From Candidatus Bathyarchaeota archaeon (lineage in GTDB: Archaea; Thermoproteota; Bathyarchaeia; TCS64): DNA of 64,000 nucleotides. Both the position numbers and the translations under genes were made by a program. This document shows, piece by piece, positions 10,313-19,933 of the stretch (within the stretch, counting starts at the first letter, position 1; each line of letters opens with the position of its first letter). The notes beneath the pieces were generated by a model. It was not told the DNA's origin, ran no database searches, and worked only from the letters and a program-made list of their open reading frames with translations. The stretch is taken from NCBI GenBank assembly GCA_018652685.1, contig JABIBQ010000073.1, positions 62,001-126,000 on the forward strand, in the 5' to 3' direction.

Positions 10313-10398
10313 GCGGGGGTTCCCGAGCGGCCAAAGGGGTCAGGCTTAGGACCTGATGGACTAGTCCTCCGTGGGTTCGAACCCCACCTCCCGCACCA
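10313..10398 (+). tRNA. tRNA-Leu(TAG), CCA encoded
   Basis: GCGGGGG acceptor pairs CTCCCGC; anticodon stem/loop TCAGG-CTTAGGA-CCTGA; long variable arm; T-arm GTGGGTTCGAACCCCAC; 3' ACCA. Confidence 0.95.
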
Positions 10399-10674
10399 TT
10401 CTTCTGTATAGTAAGTAACCTACTAAATCGCGGAAAAATGAGTTCCTGCAACTGGTATTATCGAGAAAAAACTATTATTTCGGAGGCATTGAGGTGTGTC
10501 CGCTGTACATACAGATTGATACTTGGTGACTTTTATTAGCGATGGGAAACGGTGGGAGCGATTGATATCACCAAGACAGAGGGGTTCGACCCCAACTTGA
10601 GGAAGGGAGGAAAACAAGTTGGATATCGACTCATTTATCGTTAGAACTAAATTTGAATTAATCGTTGTTTAATT

Positions 10675-11373
10675 ATGTCGACTGATGAGGTGAAAGCCGA
10701 GTTGGACAAACTCTCTGACCCTGAGTACGCAAGAAGACTTCAAGGGTTCTTCAAGACAGGTGAGGGTGAATACGGGGAAGGTGATGTTTTCCTCGGTTTA
10801 CGTGTCCCAGAGACTCGTCGAGTTGCGAGAAAGTACAGAACAATACCCTTAACTGATGTCCAAGAGCTTTTTCGGAGCGGGATTCATGAACACAGGTTGA
10901 CTGCGCTGTTCATTCTTACCGAGCAGTTCAACAGGGGAGACGAGGTTGTAAAACAACAGGTTGTTGAGATGTATCTTCGCAACACCGAATACGTGAACAA
11001 TTGGGACCTTGTTGATAGCAGCGCGCATAAGATCCTGGGGGAGTGGCTTGTTGACAGGCCAAGGGACGTTCTCTACGATTTGGCTGGGTCAGAGAGTCTC
11101 TGGGAGAGGCGAATATCGATTATCTCGACGTTTGCGTTCATTGACAAGGGAGACCTGACTGACGCGCTTGCTTTAGCTACGGTCCTGGTCGGTGATGGGC
11201 ATGACTTGATCCACAAGGCATCCGGATGGGTGTTGCGTGAGATAGGAAAAAAGGACCAGTCTGTCTTGGAGGAGTTCCTCTCAGAACATTACAAAACGAT
11301 GCCCAGAACGATGCTGAGATACTCGATTGAAAAGTTACCCGAGGATCTGAGAAGATTCTATTTGGGCAAGTGA
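10675..11373 (+). CDS. DNA alkylation repair protein (AlkD-like HEAT-repeat glycosylase)
   Basis: 232 aa; ...[15 protein letters not shown]-like segment, [31 protein letters not shown] typical of AlkD. Confidence 0.9.
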   Translation: MSTDEVKAELDKLSDPEYARRLQGFFKTGEGEYGEGDVFLGLRVPETRRVARKYRTIPLTDVQELFRSGIHEHRLTALFILTEQFNRGDEVVKQQVVEMYLRNTEYVNNWDLVDSSAHKILGEWLVDRPRDVLYDLAGSESLWERRISIISTFAFIDKGDLTDALALATVLVGDGHDLIHKASGWVLREIGKKDQSVLEEFLSEHYKTMPRTMLRYSIEKLPEDLRRFYLGK

Positions 11374-11411
11374 ATGGGTTCGAACCACACTCAAGACTAT
11401 TACCGCATCAT

Positions 11412-12347
11412 TTACCTGAAATAGAGTCGATTAGCGTTCTCCCAATATAGCTTTCTGAGGACATCAAGCGGCAGGTCAAGGCCGTTGATGAAGGTGCCTC
11501 CGGTGTTCACGGTGTCGGCATCAGGAATCGGGAGAGGGGTATCCCGCTCATCTGTTTCCCACAGGATTCTCTGTGCAAGATACCTGCCAGAGAAATAGTT
11601 ACCTTGACCTCTATTACTAACGACATCGGTCCCGAAGAGGACCCTGTCCGAGTACTTGATCATGAACTCGCGGGCCTTCTTAACCTCCTTGCTCAGCTCG
11701 CGGGCCATCCACCTTGACGAAGCGGTATCCACCACGACGTTCGGGTACTTGTCCAGCCACCTGGAGAGGGCTGGCAGCCGGTGTATCTCGGGCTGTGCTC
11801 CGAAGTGGGGGATCTGGACCCGGAGTTTACGGTACCGGGATAGTACGTCCTCCAGCTCCTGGAGGTGTTCATCCTTGAGCCCGTACTTTTCCGAGTCCTT
11901 GTACTGGTTCGCGTAGTAGGTGTCAGGGTCACTGATGTGGACAATGAGGGGGATATCATTGTCAACCAGAGCTTGGTAGAATAGGTCTAGTTTTGGGTGG
12001 TTGATCCTGAAATCACTCGGTACATTATCTACATAATCGCGCCACCTGGGTCCAAACCATGTTTTAGCGATTGAGAAGCCATTGTCCAACAGTTTGGATA
12101 TCTCGTCAATGATGGGTTCCACGTTGTACTGGGCAATATCGCTCAGGGAGAGATATTTCGCGTACACGAACCTGCCTGGGAAACGTTCCTTGGCCTGCTT
12201 GAAACCTTCCTCGTCATGAACAATCCCCACCTGTTTGATTACGCCATACTCCTCCTCGATGGCGATCATCCTGGATGTGTTCTCGATGGAGCCAATGTGG
12301 GTGTGGGCATCAAAGATGGGGCCGGTGTACTTCCATGCATCTCTCAA
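11412..12347 (-). CDS. Amidohydrolase_2-type TIM-barrel metal-dependent hydrolase
   Basis: 311 aa; N-terminal FDAHTHIG, central HISDP, HFG, C-terminal VLFGTDVVSN. Confidence 0.85.
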   Translation of the reverse strand: MRDAWKYTGPIFDAHTHIGSIENTSRMIAIEEEYGVIKQVGIVHDEEGFKQAKERFPGRFVYAKYLSLSDIAQYNVEPIIDEISKLLDNGFSIAKTWFGPRWRDYVDNVPSDFRINHPKLDLFYQALVDNDIPLIVHISDPDTYYANQYKDSEKYGLKDEHLQELEDVLSRYRKLRVQIPHFGAQPEIHRLPALSRWLDKYPNVVVDTASSRWMARELSKEVKKAREFMIKYSDRVLFGTDVVSNRGQGNYFSGRYLAQRILWETDERDTPLPIPDADTVNTGGTFINGLDLPLDVLRKLYWENANRLYFR

Positions 12348-12410
12348 TATAGTCCAGTGTATGATGGCTTACTTCCTCAAAAGCCATTCCACGCGTAGAG
12401 GGAGTTAGCA

Positions 12411-12749
12411 TCAGATAGATTCAGCGAACTTTGCCTCGATATGTAGCAACCACTCGCTCCCACCCGGTCTCTGGGCTAACACTTTCTTCCATTCATTAAG
12501 CACTCCAAGTTTATTCCATCCCATATCACGCTGCTCTTTGTCGTCCCAGCGGATAATCCACGTGAGGTTTGCAGGAGTCCCCCTTGCCTCTGGGTGCGCA
12601 CCTCCATACGTTGGAGGAATGTCGTTTGATGACCAGAATCCCACCATGTCCCAATGTGCCCTGAAAACCGGGGCCGCCTTCTCACCGAACCATTTTATCC
12701 ATTCATCAAAATGGGCGGGATCAATCCAATAATTGCGAATTTCGTACAT
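12411..12749 (-). CDS. NIPSNAP-like protein
   Basis: ORF from the internal Met at 12749 (MYEIRNYWIDPAHFDEWIKWF...); the track's longer start overlaps the aminotransferase gene. Confidence 0.6.
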   Translation of the reverse strand: MYEIRNYWIDPAHFDEWIKWFGEKAAPVFRAHWDMVGFWSSNDIPPTYGGAHPEARGTPANLTWIIRWDDKEQRDMGWNKLGVLNEWKKVLAQRPGGSEWLLHIEAKFAESI

Positions 12750-12862
12750 CAGCTCAACTCTAGTTCCAAACAAGTTAAACGTATTCAAACTTGGTGAGGT
12801 GAGGAAAAAATAGACCAGTCTAACGAAAAATAGTAAAAAAGAAAAACGGGCTCTAGGAGCAC

Positions 12863-14062
12863 TTACAGGTTGTTTACCGCTTTTTCCAGACTGTTCAGGG
12901 CTCGCACCAGGATTGACCTGGGACATGCGAGGTTGAACCTCATGAACTTTGAGCCCTCGATTCCGAACAGTGTGCCCTCGTCGAGCCATAGCTTTGCCTT
13001 CTTCAGCATGAAGTCGTTGAGTTTCTCGTCGTCCATTGCCAATGATGTGCAGTCAACCCATGCTAGATATGTCCCCTCAAGTGGGTAGACCACCAGGCCG
13101 GGGATCTTCTCGGCTAGGAATTCTTCAAAGTACTTCAGGTTCCCCCTCATGTACTCAAGCGCCTCCTCAAGCCAGGGCTCACCATGGTTGTACGCGGCGT
13201 CCTGGGCAATGATGCCGATTAGGTTGTTGTGCAGTGCGCTCTTTGCGGCGGCTGCCTGGAACTCGTCCCTCAGCTTTTTGTTGGGGATAATACAGTTCGC
13301 CGTTGACATACCTGCTAGGTTGAAGGTCTTGCTGACCGCGACCAGTGTAACCGTCCTGTCCATCGCCTTCTTGGAAATGGTGGCGGTCGGGGTGTGTTTG
13401 ATGTCCCCGAGGATGAGGTCGTTGTGGATCTCGTCAGAGATTATAATGATGTCCTTCTCAATACAGATCTCGACCAGCTTCTTCAGCTCATCCTTTTTCC
13501 ATACTCTTCCAATGGGGTTGTGTGGGCTGCAAAGAATGATCATCTTTGTCCTTGCATCAATCTTCGCCTCTAGGTCCTCAAAATCCATCTCGTACTTTCC
13601 ATCGACGATTTTGAGTGGGTTGTCCGCGACCTGCCTACCGTTAGCCAAGATCTGGTTCCTGAACGGGTAGTAGACAGGTGGCTGGATTACGACCTTGTCT
13701 CCCGGCTGTGAGTATGCCTGGATGGCTAGGCTGAACCCTGAGACTACTCCAGGTGTGTAGGTGACCCACTCTTTCTCAATTCTCTTCCAATCGTGGCGCT
13801 TCTCCATCCACTTAATGAGTCCGTCGTGGTACCCGTCTGTTGGTCCAGTGTACCCGTAAATGGGATGCGCTACTCGGTCTTTGAGTGCTTGAACTACCTC
13901 GGGGGGGCAGGCAAAGTCCATGTCAGCTACCCAGAGAGGGAACAGATCTTCTAGCCCTGTGATTTGTTTCATCCAACTCCACTTGTATGAGCTAGTTGGC
14001 ATCCTGTCGATCTCTGTGTCAAAGTCGTAAACCATTTTGATTCCCATCGTCAAGATTCTCAT
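12863..14062 (-). CDS. PLP-dependent aminotransferase, MalY/PatB (cystathionine beta-lyase) family
   Basis: ~394 aa; PPVYYPF, CSPHNPIGRVW, SDEIHNDL, VAVSKTFNLAGM (PLP Lys). Start may be internal (MVYDFDTEIDRMP). Confidence 0.9.
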   Translation of the reverse strand: MRILTMGIKMVYDFDTEIDRMPTSSYKWSWMKQITGLEDLFPLWVADMDFACPPEVVQALKDRVAHPIYGYTGPTDGYHDGLIKWMEKRHDWKRIEKEWVTYTPGVVSGFSLAIQAYSQPGDKVVIQPPVYYPFRNQILANGRQVADNPLKIVDGKYEMDFEDLEAKIDARTKMIILCSPHNPIGRVWKKDELKKLVEICIEKDIIIISDEIHNDLILGDIKHTPTATISKKAMDRTVTLVAVSKTFNLAGMSTANCIIPNKKLRDEFQAAAAKSALHNNLIGIIAQDAAYNHGEPWLEEALEYMRGNLKYFEEFLAEKIPGLVVYPLEGTYLAWVDCTSLAMDDEKLNDFMLKKAKLWLDEGTLFGIEGSKFMRFNLACPRSILVRALNSLEKAVNNL

Positions 14063-14284
14063 AGAATATAAAATATCGTTTTACGGGATAATGCATCTAA
14101 AACGTTAGTTTTGGTATAAAATAAGATAAAATATTCGATAAATATGGAGCCATCTTGTCGATAGCTGCAGGGTTCGATCAGAATAAAGCACTCAGAACCC
14201 ATGCATACCTAAAACTCGGTTCTGGTTAAGAATAATAAATTAAAAAGGGGGCGCGAACGGGGTTTTCACCCGTCTCGCTTGTTC

Positions 14285-16639
14285 TTACTTGAAGTAGTAC
14301 ATGATGTCGTCGATTACCGTACCGAGTTCGGCTGCGTAGTCGTCCACTTCCGCAATTAGGTAACCACCGGCCTTCATGTGCTGGAACAAGATCTCAAGAC
14401 CACCGGCATCATCCGCGTTGATCAGGTCTGTCCTGTGACATCCACCACAAGCTCTTGTAGCGGGTCCAGTGAGGTAGATCGGATAGTCTCCGATATCTCT
14501 ATCATCAACGGAGTCAGTTGCAGACAAGGCGCCTGGTAGCGACTTTGACTGATCTGGCACCTCGTAGGTCCCCTCGTTGTGGCATGCTTCACAATCCTTG
14601 ATTGTGAACAGTGGCATCGTGTGCGCAACGTGGGTTTCGTACCTAGTAGCCTCAACAGCGTCGGTGAAATCAACATCGCCGATATCATACGCCTGGAATG
14701 AGTGTATCGCATGTACGTAAGAGTCGATTGACCTCGACTGCAGCTCCAAGTGGGAACCGCGGCTCTTCGTAATGTGACACATCCTACAGACGACAATACT
14801 TCCGCCTCTATCAGGTCCGTGGAAAGTTATACCAAGTGCCTCGTGGCACGTGTTACATCCCTCAACATCGGTTATAGGGTCGTAATAGTCGACGAACTCA
14901 GCTGTAGCTAAGTCATAGGTCTTTGAGACAGCGTTGATAGCTAGCTCGACATCGTCAGCATCCACGAGTTCACCCATTACAGCGACCTCGATCCTGCTAA
15001 CAGTACCGTCATCGATCAGGTTACCCCATGTGGACATATCGACAGTAACTTCCCAGCTACCATCTGCTGCCGAAACGGTGGCACCACGTGGGTGATCATC
15101 GTCACCTACGCCGTATTCCAGTGCACGGTCATCGCCGCTGCTCCTGGAAATCTCACCATCGCCGTTGTCGTCAACAAGCCTCTCGTGTGGACCAATGATG
15201 TAGTCTTTCGTGTCCCAGCCGTACATTCCAACCATCACAGTAGGCTCGATGTCCGCGACATCGATAGCTGCCAAGGAAGATGTTGCACTGAACTTCACGG
15301 TAACTACGTCATCAGAGACAGAAGTCTCATCAATTGTGATTACAACTGCATCAGCGTACTTCACGCCATCAGCGGTGTAAACCTGCTTATCATATCCGGA
15401 GTGGATCTCGCTGAACACTGGGAATCCGCCCGCTGCGCTGTGGCAGCTTGCACAATTCACTGTGTCCAAGTTCATTCCATCGTGAACCGCGGGTAGTACT
15501 GTCGCCAGTGCGTATTCTGCCGTATCGTACTCCTCTGAGCCGGTAACCGCGTGACAGCTCTTGCATGTCTCAATAGTGAAGTAATCATCCGTTAAGATCA
15601 TATCGAGCTTACCCTCGTGGCAGGTTACACAGTTAGACATTGACTGCGGGTATGGGAACTCCATAGCGTGCGTAATGTGAGTGTCCTGCATGACAGTCGC
15701 CATATACGAATACTGGATTTCCTCCTCCTCCGTCAAGTCATCGCCAGCATGAAGCTCAGTATACCTTACAGGATCGTTTGGGATAACCAACCAGTCCTGG
15801 TGGCCGCCCTTGCGGTCATCGTAGTGGCATACCTTGCATGATGCAAAGTCGGATAACCCTTCAACTTCAGCCTGCCTATAACCGTGCTTTCCGTATGGTT
15901 CACCGTGGCATTTCTCACAACCAGAGACAACGGCTACGGACTCGTATTCATCAGCAGCACCATAGGAGATGCCTGCACTGGCAACGTCAGCGTACAGATG
16001 TACGTGACTTCCACCGGCCTCAACGTCAAGTGGACCTTGCGCGATATATGCATAAGCAATAGCGTCAGAAGTCTCAATGTCGTATGTTACGCCAGAAGCG
16101 GTTATAGTGTATTGACCGCCTCCAATCGCTGCGACAGTTGAGTACCTAACGTAGCCAGATGGAACGTAGTCTTCATCACGTCCATCCCACATGCCGGTCG
16201 CGCTATCATATGCCATGGCATAGAATCTCGCCTGGTCAAGATCTGATAGGTCATCCTCAACATAAGCTGCACCATCCTTCATGATGGTGACCGTCATAAC
16301 GGAGGTAGTACCAGTTGTTGAAACGCTATCAATGGTAATCGCAAGATTGCTCTCGTCGTTGTAGTCATCGTAGTCAGCCTGATGGTCAGCACCGGCTCCT
16401 TCGTGGCACACTACACAAGTCTCTGCCTCCGCAACTTGAGTATATGACTCACCTTGCGCTCCAGCAGGACCAACTGCACCATCAGAGCCATCGGCACCAT
16501 CAGGTCCAGCTACTCCCTGAGGCCCCTCAGGACCCGTGAGTCCCGCTGGTGCCTCAGTTGTGTATGTTATTCCAATAGCTAGTACTGCGATAACGAGCGC
16601 AATAATAGCTATGTACATTGACTGTTTTTCGTTTATCAT
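14285..16639 (-). CDS. OmcA/MtrC-type decaheme c-type cytochrome with N-terminal collagen-like repeat
   Basis: 784 aa with exactly ten CXXCH motifs (CVVCH, CEKCH, CKVCH, CVTCH, CKSCH, CASCH, CNTCH, CRMCH, CEACH, CGGCH); N-terminal hydrophobic segment then GLTGPEGPQGVAGPDGADGSDGAVGPAGAQG. Confidence 0.92.
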   Translation of the reverse strand: MINEKQSMYIAIIALVIAVLAIGITYTTEAPAGLTGPEGPQGVAGPDGADGSDGAVGPAGAQGESYTQVAEAETCVVCHEGAGADHQADYDDYNDESNLAITIDSVSTTGTTSVMTVTIMKDGAAYVEDDLSDLDQARFYAMAYDSATGMWDGRDEDYVPSGYVRYSTVAAIGGGQYTITASGVTYDIETSDAIAYAYIAQGPLDVEAGGSHVHLYADVASAGISYGAADEYESVAVVSGCEKCHGEPYGKHGYRQAEVEGLSDFASCKVCHYDDRKGGHQDWLVIPNDPVRYTELHAGDDLTEEEEIQYSYMATVMQDTHITHAMEFPYPQSMSNCVTCHEGKLDMILTDDYFTIETCKSCHAVTGSEEYDTAEYALATVLPAVHDGMNLDTVNCASCHSAAGGFPVFSEIHSGYDKQVYTADGVKYADAVVITIDETSVSDDVVTVKFSATSSLAAIDVADIEPTVMVGMYGWDTKDYIIGPHERLVDDNGDGEISRSSGDDRALEYGVGDDDHPRGATVSAADGSWEVTVDMSTWGNLIDDGTVSRIEVAVMGELVDADDVELAINAVSKTYDLATAEFVDYYDPITDVEGCNTCHEALGITFHGPDRGGSIVVCRMCHITKSRGSHLELQSRSIDSYVHAIHSFQAYDIGDVDFTDAVEATRYETHVAHTMPLFTIKDCEACHNEGTYEVPDQSKSLPGALSATDSVDDRDIGDYPIYLTGPATRACGGCHRTDLINADDAGGLEILFQHMKAGGYLIAEVDDYAAELGTVIDDIMYYFK

Positions 16640-17093
16640 TTGAATCTGAGTCTGGTATTTCGATTTACTATTTAAGATTTTATTAACTTGAATGCGGCCT
16701 CGTTTTGAAAAAGGTTAAAGAAAACAGAGAAATAATTACCAAATTGCATACGTCATAACTGGTTGAGTAATACGCAGAAAGAGAAATGATGTTTTGTTTT
16801 TTCAGCGAAAGAATGAGGGCAAATACTGTCGTTTCATGAATCCGTGACTCTGTAAATCCGTGTAATAAGTACCTGGTTTAATAACAAACATAAACGCATT
16901 CTCGGATTCATTACGTTCTAAAAGCACTGTTTTTCGTCTTTCAAAGCGCGGGGGCGAAAAACAATACTTCTTAGGTAAAGTATTAAAGCCAAGTTTATGT
17001 GAAAGACAATATCTAGCGAATCCAGTTTAGCATACACTCCATAAAATAGGGATTGGATATTCTTGATCCCTTAAATCGGGAAAGGGAATATTA

Positions 17094-17957
17094 TTAGGGA
17101 CGTATGTTCTCGGCGATGTCCCACTCACGTTTGTACGGGTCTTTAACTTGGACGGACATTGTCCCGATCTGACCTATCTCAATGGTGACCTTTTCCCCGT
17201 CCTGCATAGGGCCTAGACCGTGGTGGTTCGTCCCGCAGGCCATGACGTCCCCAGGACTGAGGGTACAGATATCGGAGAGGAAGCTAATCTTCGCCCCAAG
17301 GTCATGGCTCATGTCATCGGTGTTGTAATTCTGCCTGAGTACACCATCGACCCACAGCTTGATCCCCAAGGAATAGGGATCAGGAATCTCGTCCTTTGTG
17401 ACAAGAACGGGGCCCATCGGTCCAAAGGTGTCAAAGGATTTTTGTGGCCAGAAACCGCCCGCATCAGGGACTCCTCTGCCTGATACATCAATGAGCATCG
17501 TGTACCCGAATATACTGTCAAGCGCCTCTTTCTCGGACACATTCTGAGTGTGTTTCCCGATTATGACCGCTAGCTCGGCCTCGTGCTCGTATATCCTCGC
17601 CTTAGCCTTTGGCAAGACCACCGTGTCTCCGGGGCCAATGATCGTGGTCCAGGCTTTCAGGAAAAAGTTTAGTGGACGCTTCCTCCCCTCACCCTCACCG
17701 AATCCGCCTATCCCGCATAGGAATAGCCCTGGTTTTGGCACGGGTTGCCTGAGGCGAACATCTTTGATGGGCGTCCCCTTCTTTTCCTTGAGGGCTTTCT
17801 CAAGTGCTGGCTTGAGTTTTTCGTATTCTTTAATGAATTTCTCCACTATCATCTGGGGTGTCTGATATGGCTTGACTCCTAACTCGTCGCTGATGTCCAC
17901 TATTGTGTCGTTCTTGACCAAACCTGGTTTGAAGTCATCGTAGAAAACGTATCTCAT
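17094..17957 (-). CDS. Fumarylacetoacetate hydrolase family protein
   Basis: 287 aa; YEHEAELAVIIGKHTQNVSEKEALDSIFGYT, GDVMACGTNHHGLG. Confidence 0.9.
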   Translation of the reverse strand: MRYVFYDDFKPGLVKNDTIVDISDELGVKPYQTPQMIVEKFIKEYEKLKPALEKALKEKKGTPIKDVRLRQPVPKPGLFLCGIGGFGEGEGRKRPLNFFLKAWTTIIGPGDTVVLPKAKARIYEHEAELAVIIGKHTQNVSEKEALDSIFGYTMLIDVSGRGVPDAGGFWPQKSFDTFGPMGPVLVTKDEIPDPYSLGIKLWVDGVLRQNYNTDDMSHDLGAKISFLSDICTLSPGDVMACGTNHHGLGPMQDGEKVTIEIGQIGTMSVQVKDPYKREWDIAENIRP

Positions 17958-18061
17958 GATAATTCACCAGTATGTATCATCTGATTATGGATAAGATATT
18001 CGACGAAGAAGACAGGGGCGCTCAACCATGCTACCCACTATGATTATGGACCAGAAAATAC

Positions 18062-18751
18062 ATGTATCTTCGGACGGCAATTTACCAAATGAGACCGTTG
18101 AAAGACATACTTGATCTGAACAAAAAGGCATGGGACAACATCGCGGGGCGATACGACGAAAGGTCGGGGGCTCTAAAAGAGTTCAGCGATGTCTTCAATG
18201 CGTTCACTGGAAAGCTCCCCCGAAACGGGAGGGTGCTTGACCTCGGCTGCGGAACCGGACTACCCTACGCGAGCCACCTGGTAAAGAATGGGTTTGATGT
18301 GCTGGGAGTAGATCTCAGCGAGGAGATGGTCAAAGTAGCCACAAGGAACGTCCCAGAAGCCAAGTTCGTCCAGCGTTCCATGAGCGAGATAGAGTACAGG
18401 GACAAGTTCGACGGAGCCCTCTCGTCTTTCTCGATGCTCCTGCTGACCCCAGAATTATTCAGAGAGACCGCCTCAAGAATCTACGCCTCCCTAGTAGATG
18501 GGGGGTGCTTCTACCTCTCGTTGAATGAACCGGGCAATGACTCGCATGACCCTGTTTCGGATGTCTTCGTGAACCTGATGGGCCAGGATATGTACACGCG
18601 GGGCTACAGGGTGGAGGAGATTGAGGGCTATTTCCTGCCCCTCGGTTTCTCGCTGGTGAAATTCCACCGCGAGACCCAGGTATCAGAGGAGTTCGGGGAG
18701 GAACACGTAATCGAGTTCATCTTCCAGAAAAGCGGGAAGGCTACTGTCTAA
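18062..18751 (+). CDS. Class I SAM-dependent methyltransferase
   Basis: 229 aa; VLDLGCGTGLPYASHLVKNGFDVLGVDLSEEM. Confidence 0.9.
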   Translation: MYLRTAIYQMRPLKDILDLNKKAWDNIAGRYDERSGALKEFSDVFNAFTGKLPRNGRVLDLGCGTGLPYASHLVKNGFDVLGVDLSEEMVKVATRNVPEAKFVQRSMSEIEYRDKFDGALSSFSMLLLTPELFRETASRIYASLVDGGCFYLSLNEPGNDSHDPVSDVFVNLMGQDMYTRGYRVEEIEGYFLPLGFSLVKFHRETQVSEEFGEEHVIEFIFQKSGKATV

Positions 18752-18995
18752 CCATTGCGTGTTTGATCACTGCGTCAAAGGATTTATGACAACATTCACC
18801 TGTGGGATTGAATTCCGAGCAATTCGAGATGACCTCGTTCCTGAGGTGCTCTTTGATACCTGAAATCGTTGTCACCCCCGTCTCTTTGACGGTTTTAACG
18901 ATCTCCTGGGCCGTAATATGATTGCAATAGCATATCGTACCTGTTTCACCTAGGGTAGGCGAGGGCAAGTTGTCCCCGCAGCATCCTTTTGACAT
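18741..18995 (-). CDS. BFD/CopZ-N-like [2Fe-2S]-binding small protein
   Basis: 84 aa; CYCNHITAQEIVKTVKETG...C...CCHKSF cysteine pattern; 3' end overlaps the methyltransferase. Confidence 0.65.
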   Translation of the reverse strand: MSKGCCGDNLPSPTLGETGTICYCNHITAQEIVKTVKETGVTTISGIKEHLRNEVISNCSEFNPTGECCHKSFDAVIKHAMVRQ

Positions 18996-19104
18996 CGATA
19001 CTGCTCTCCGGGGACGAGGTATAAGACTAGCTTGACAAAAATCACGAAAAAAGGTGCACTAACCGGGCGAAAATCTCTTTAGTCCACGCCATGACGAGCT
19101 AAAC

Positions 19105-19917
19105 ATGAATTCCAAGGGATGGTTCAACGAGCTGTTCGGGGTCAGCAAGCCCATTATCGCCATGGCGCACATACCTGCACTACCGGGTACCCCACACTAC
19201 GACAACAAGAAGGGAGTCGAATACCTAGTTGATTGCGTGGCACGGGACGTTGAGCACCTCCTGGAGGGCGGGGTGGACGCCATCATGTTCTGTAACGAGG
19301 ACGACCGCCCCTACGTGTTCGAGGCGGGCATCGAGCAGATCGCGGCAATGACCAGGGTTGTCTCCGAGGTAAAGCCAAGCATCCCATTCGGTGTAGACTT
19401 CCTTTGGGACCCCATGGCGGCCATAGCCATAGCACATGCCACAGGTGCCAGCTTCATCAGAGAGGTGATTACAGGAGTCTACGAGTCGGACATGGGACTT
19501 TGGTCACCGGACGCGGGAAAGTTTGCAAGGTTCAGGTCCCAGATCGGGGCCGGTGATATCAGGGTGTTCTACAACGTGGTGCCAGAATTCGCTTCACCAC
19601 TGGGCTCACGCAGCGAGGCTGACCGTGCCCACAGCGCGGTGGTGTCGTCGTTGGCCGACGTGATACTGGTTTCGGGAAAGATGGCGGGAGCGGAGGCCGA
19701 TCTATCAGTCATCAAGGACATCAAAGACCACATCGACGCCCCTGTGTTCGTCAACACCGGTGTAAAAGCCCACAACGTAGAGGAATACCTGTCTGTGGCC
19801 GACGGTGCCATCGTTGGATCAAGTCTCAAGGTGGACGGTTATACATGGAACCCTGTGGACCCCCAGCGCGTCAAGGATTTCATGGCAAAGGTCAAACAAG
19901 GTAGGCATAAGAGTTAG
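19105..19917 (+). CDS. BtpA/SgcQ family TIM-barrel protein
   Basis: 270 aa; KPIIAMAHIPALPGTPHYD...GVDAIMFCNEDDRPY...TGVKAHNVEEYLSVADGAIVGSSLKVDG. Confidence 0.9.
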   Translation: MNSKGWFNELFGVSKPIIAMAHIPALPGTPHYDNKKGVEYLVDCVARDVEHLLEGGVDAIMFCNEDDRPYVFEAGIEQIAAMTRVVSEVKPSIPFGVDFLWDPMAAIAIAHATGASFIREVITGVYESDMGLWSPDAGKFARFRSQIGAGDIRVFYNVVPEFASPLGSRSEADRAHSAVVSSLADVILVSGKMAGAEADLSVIKDIKDHIDAPVFVNTGVKAHNVEEYLSVADGAIVGSSLKVDGYTWNPVDPQRVKDFMAKVKQGRHKS

Positions 19918-19933
19918 CCTGAATATTTTATAA

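Noticed and set aside
10269-10451. 60-aa minus ORF across the tRNA-Leu locus
   Set aside because: Antisense to a clear tRNA; composition artefact.
15092-15496. 134-aa plus ORF antisense to the decaheme cytochrome
   Set aside because: The cytochrome frame on the minus strand is certain from its ten CXXCH motifs.
17047-17059. GGGATTGGATAT present here and near 46968
   Set aside because: Two 12-mers in AT-rich intergenic DNA with no shared context; not enough for a regulatory motif claim.
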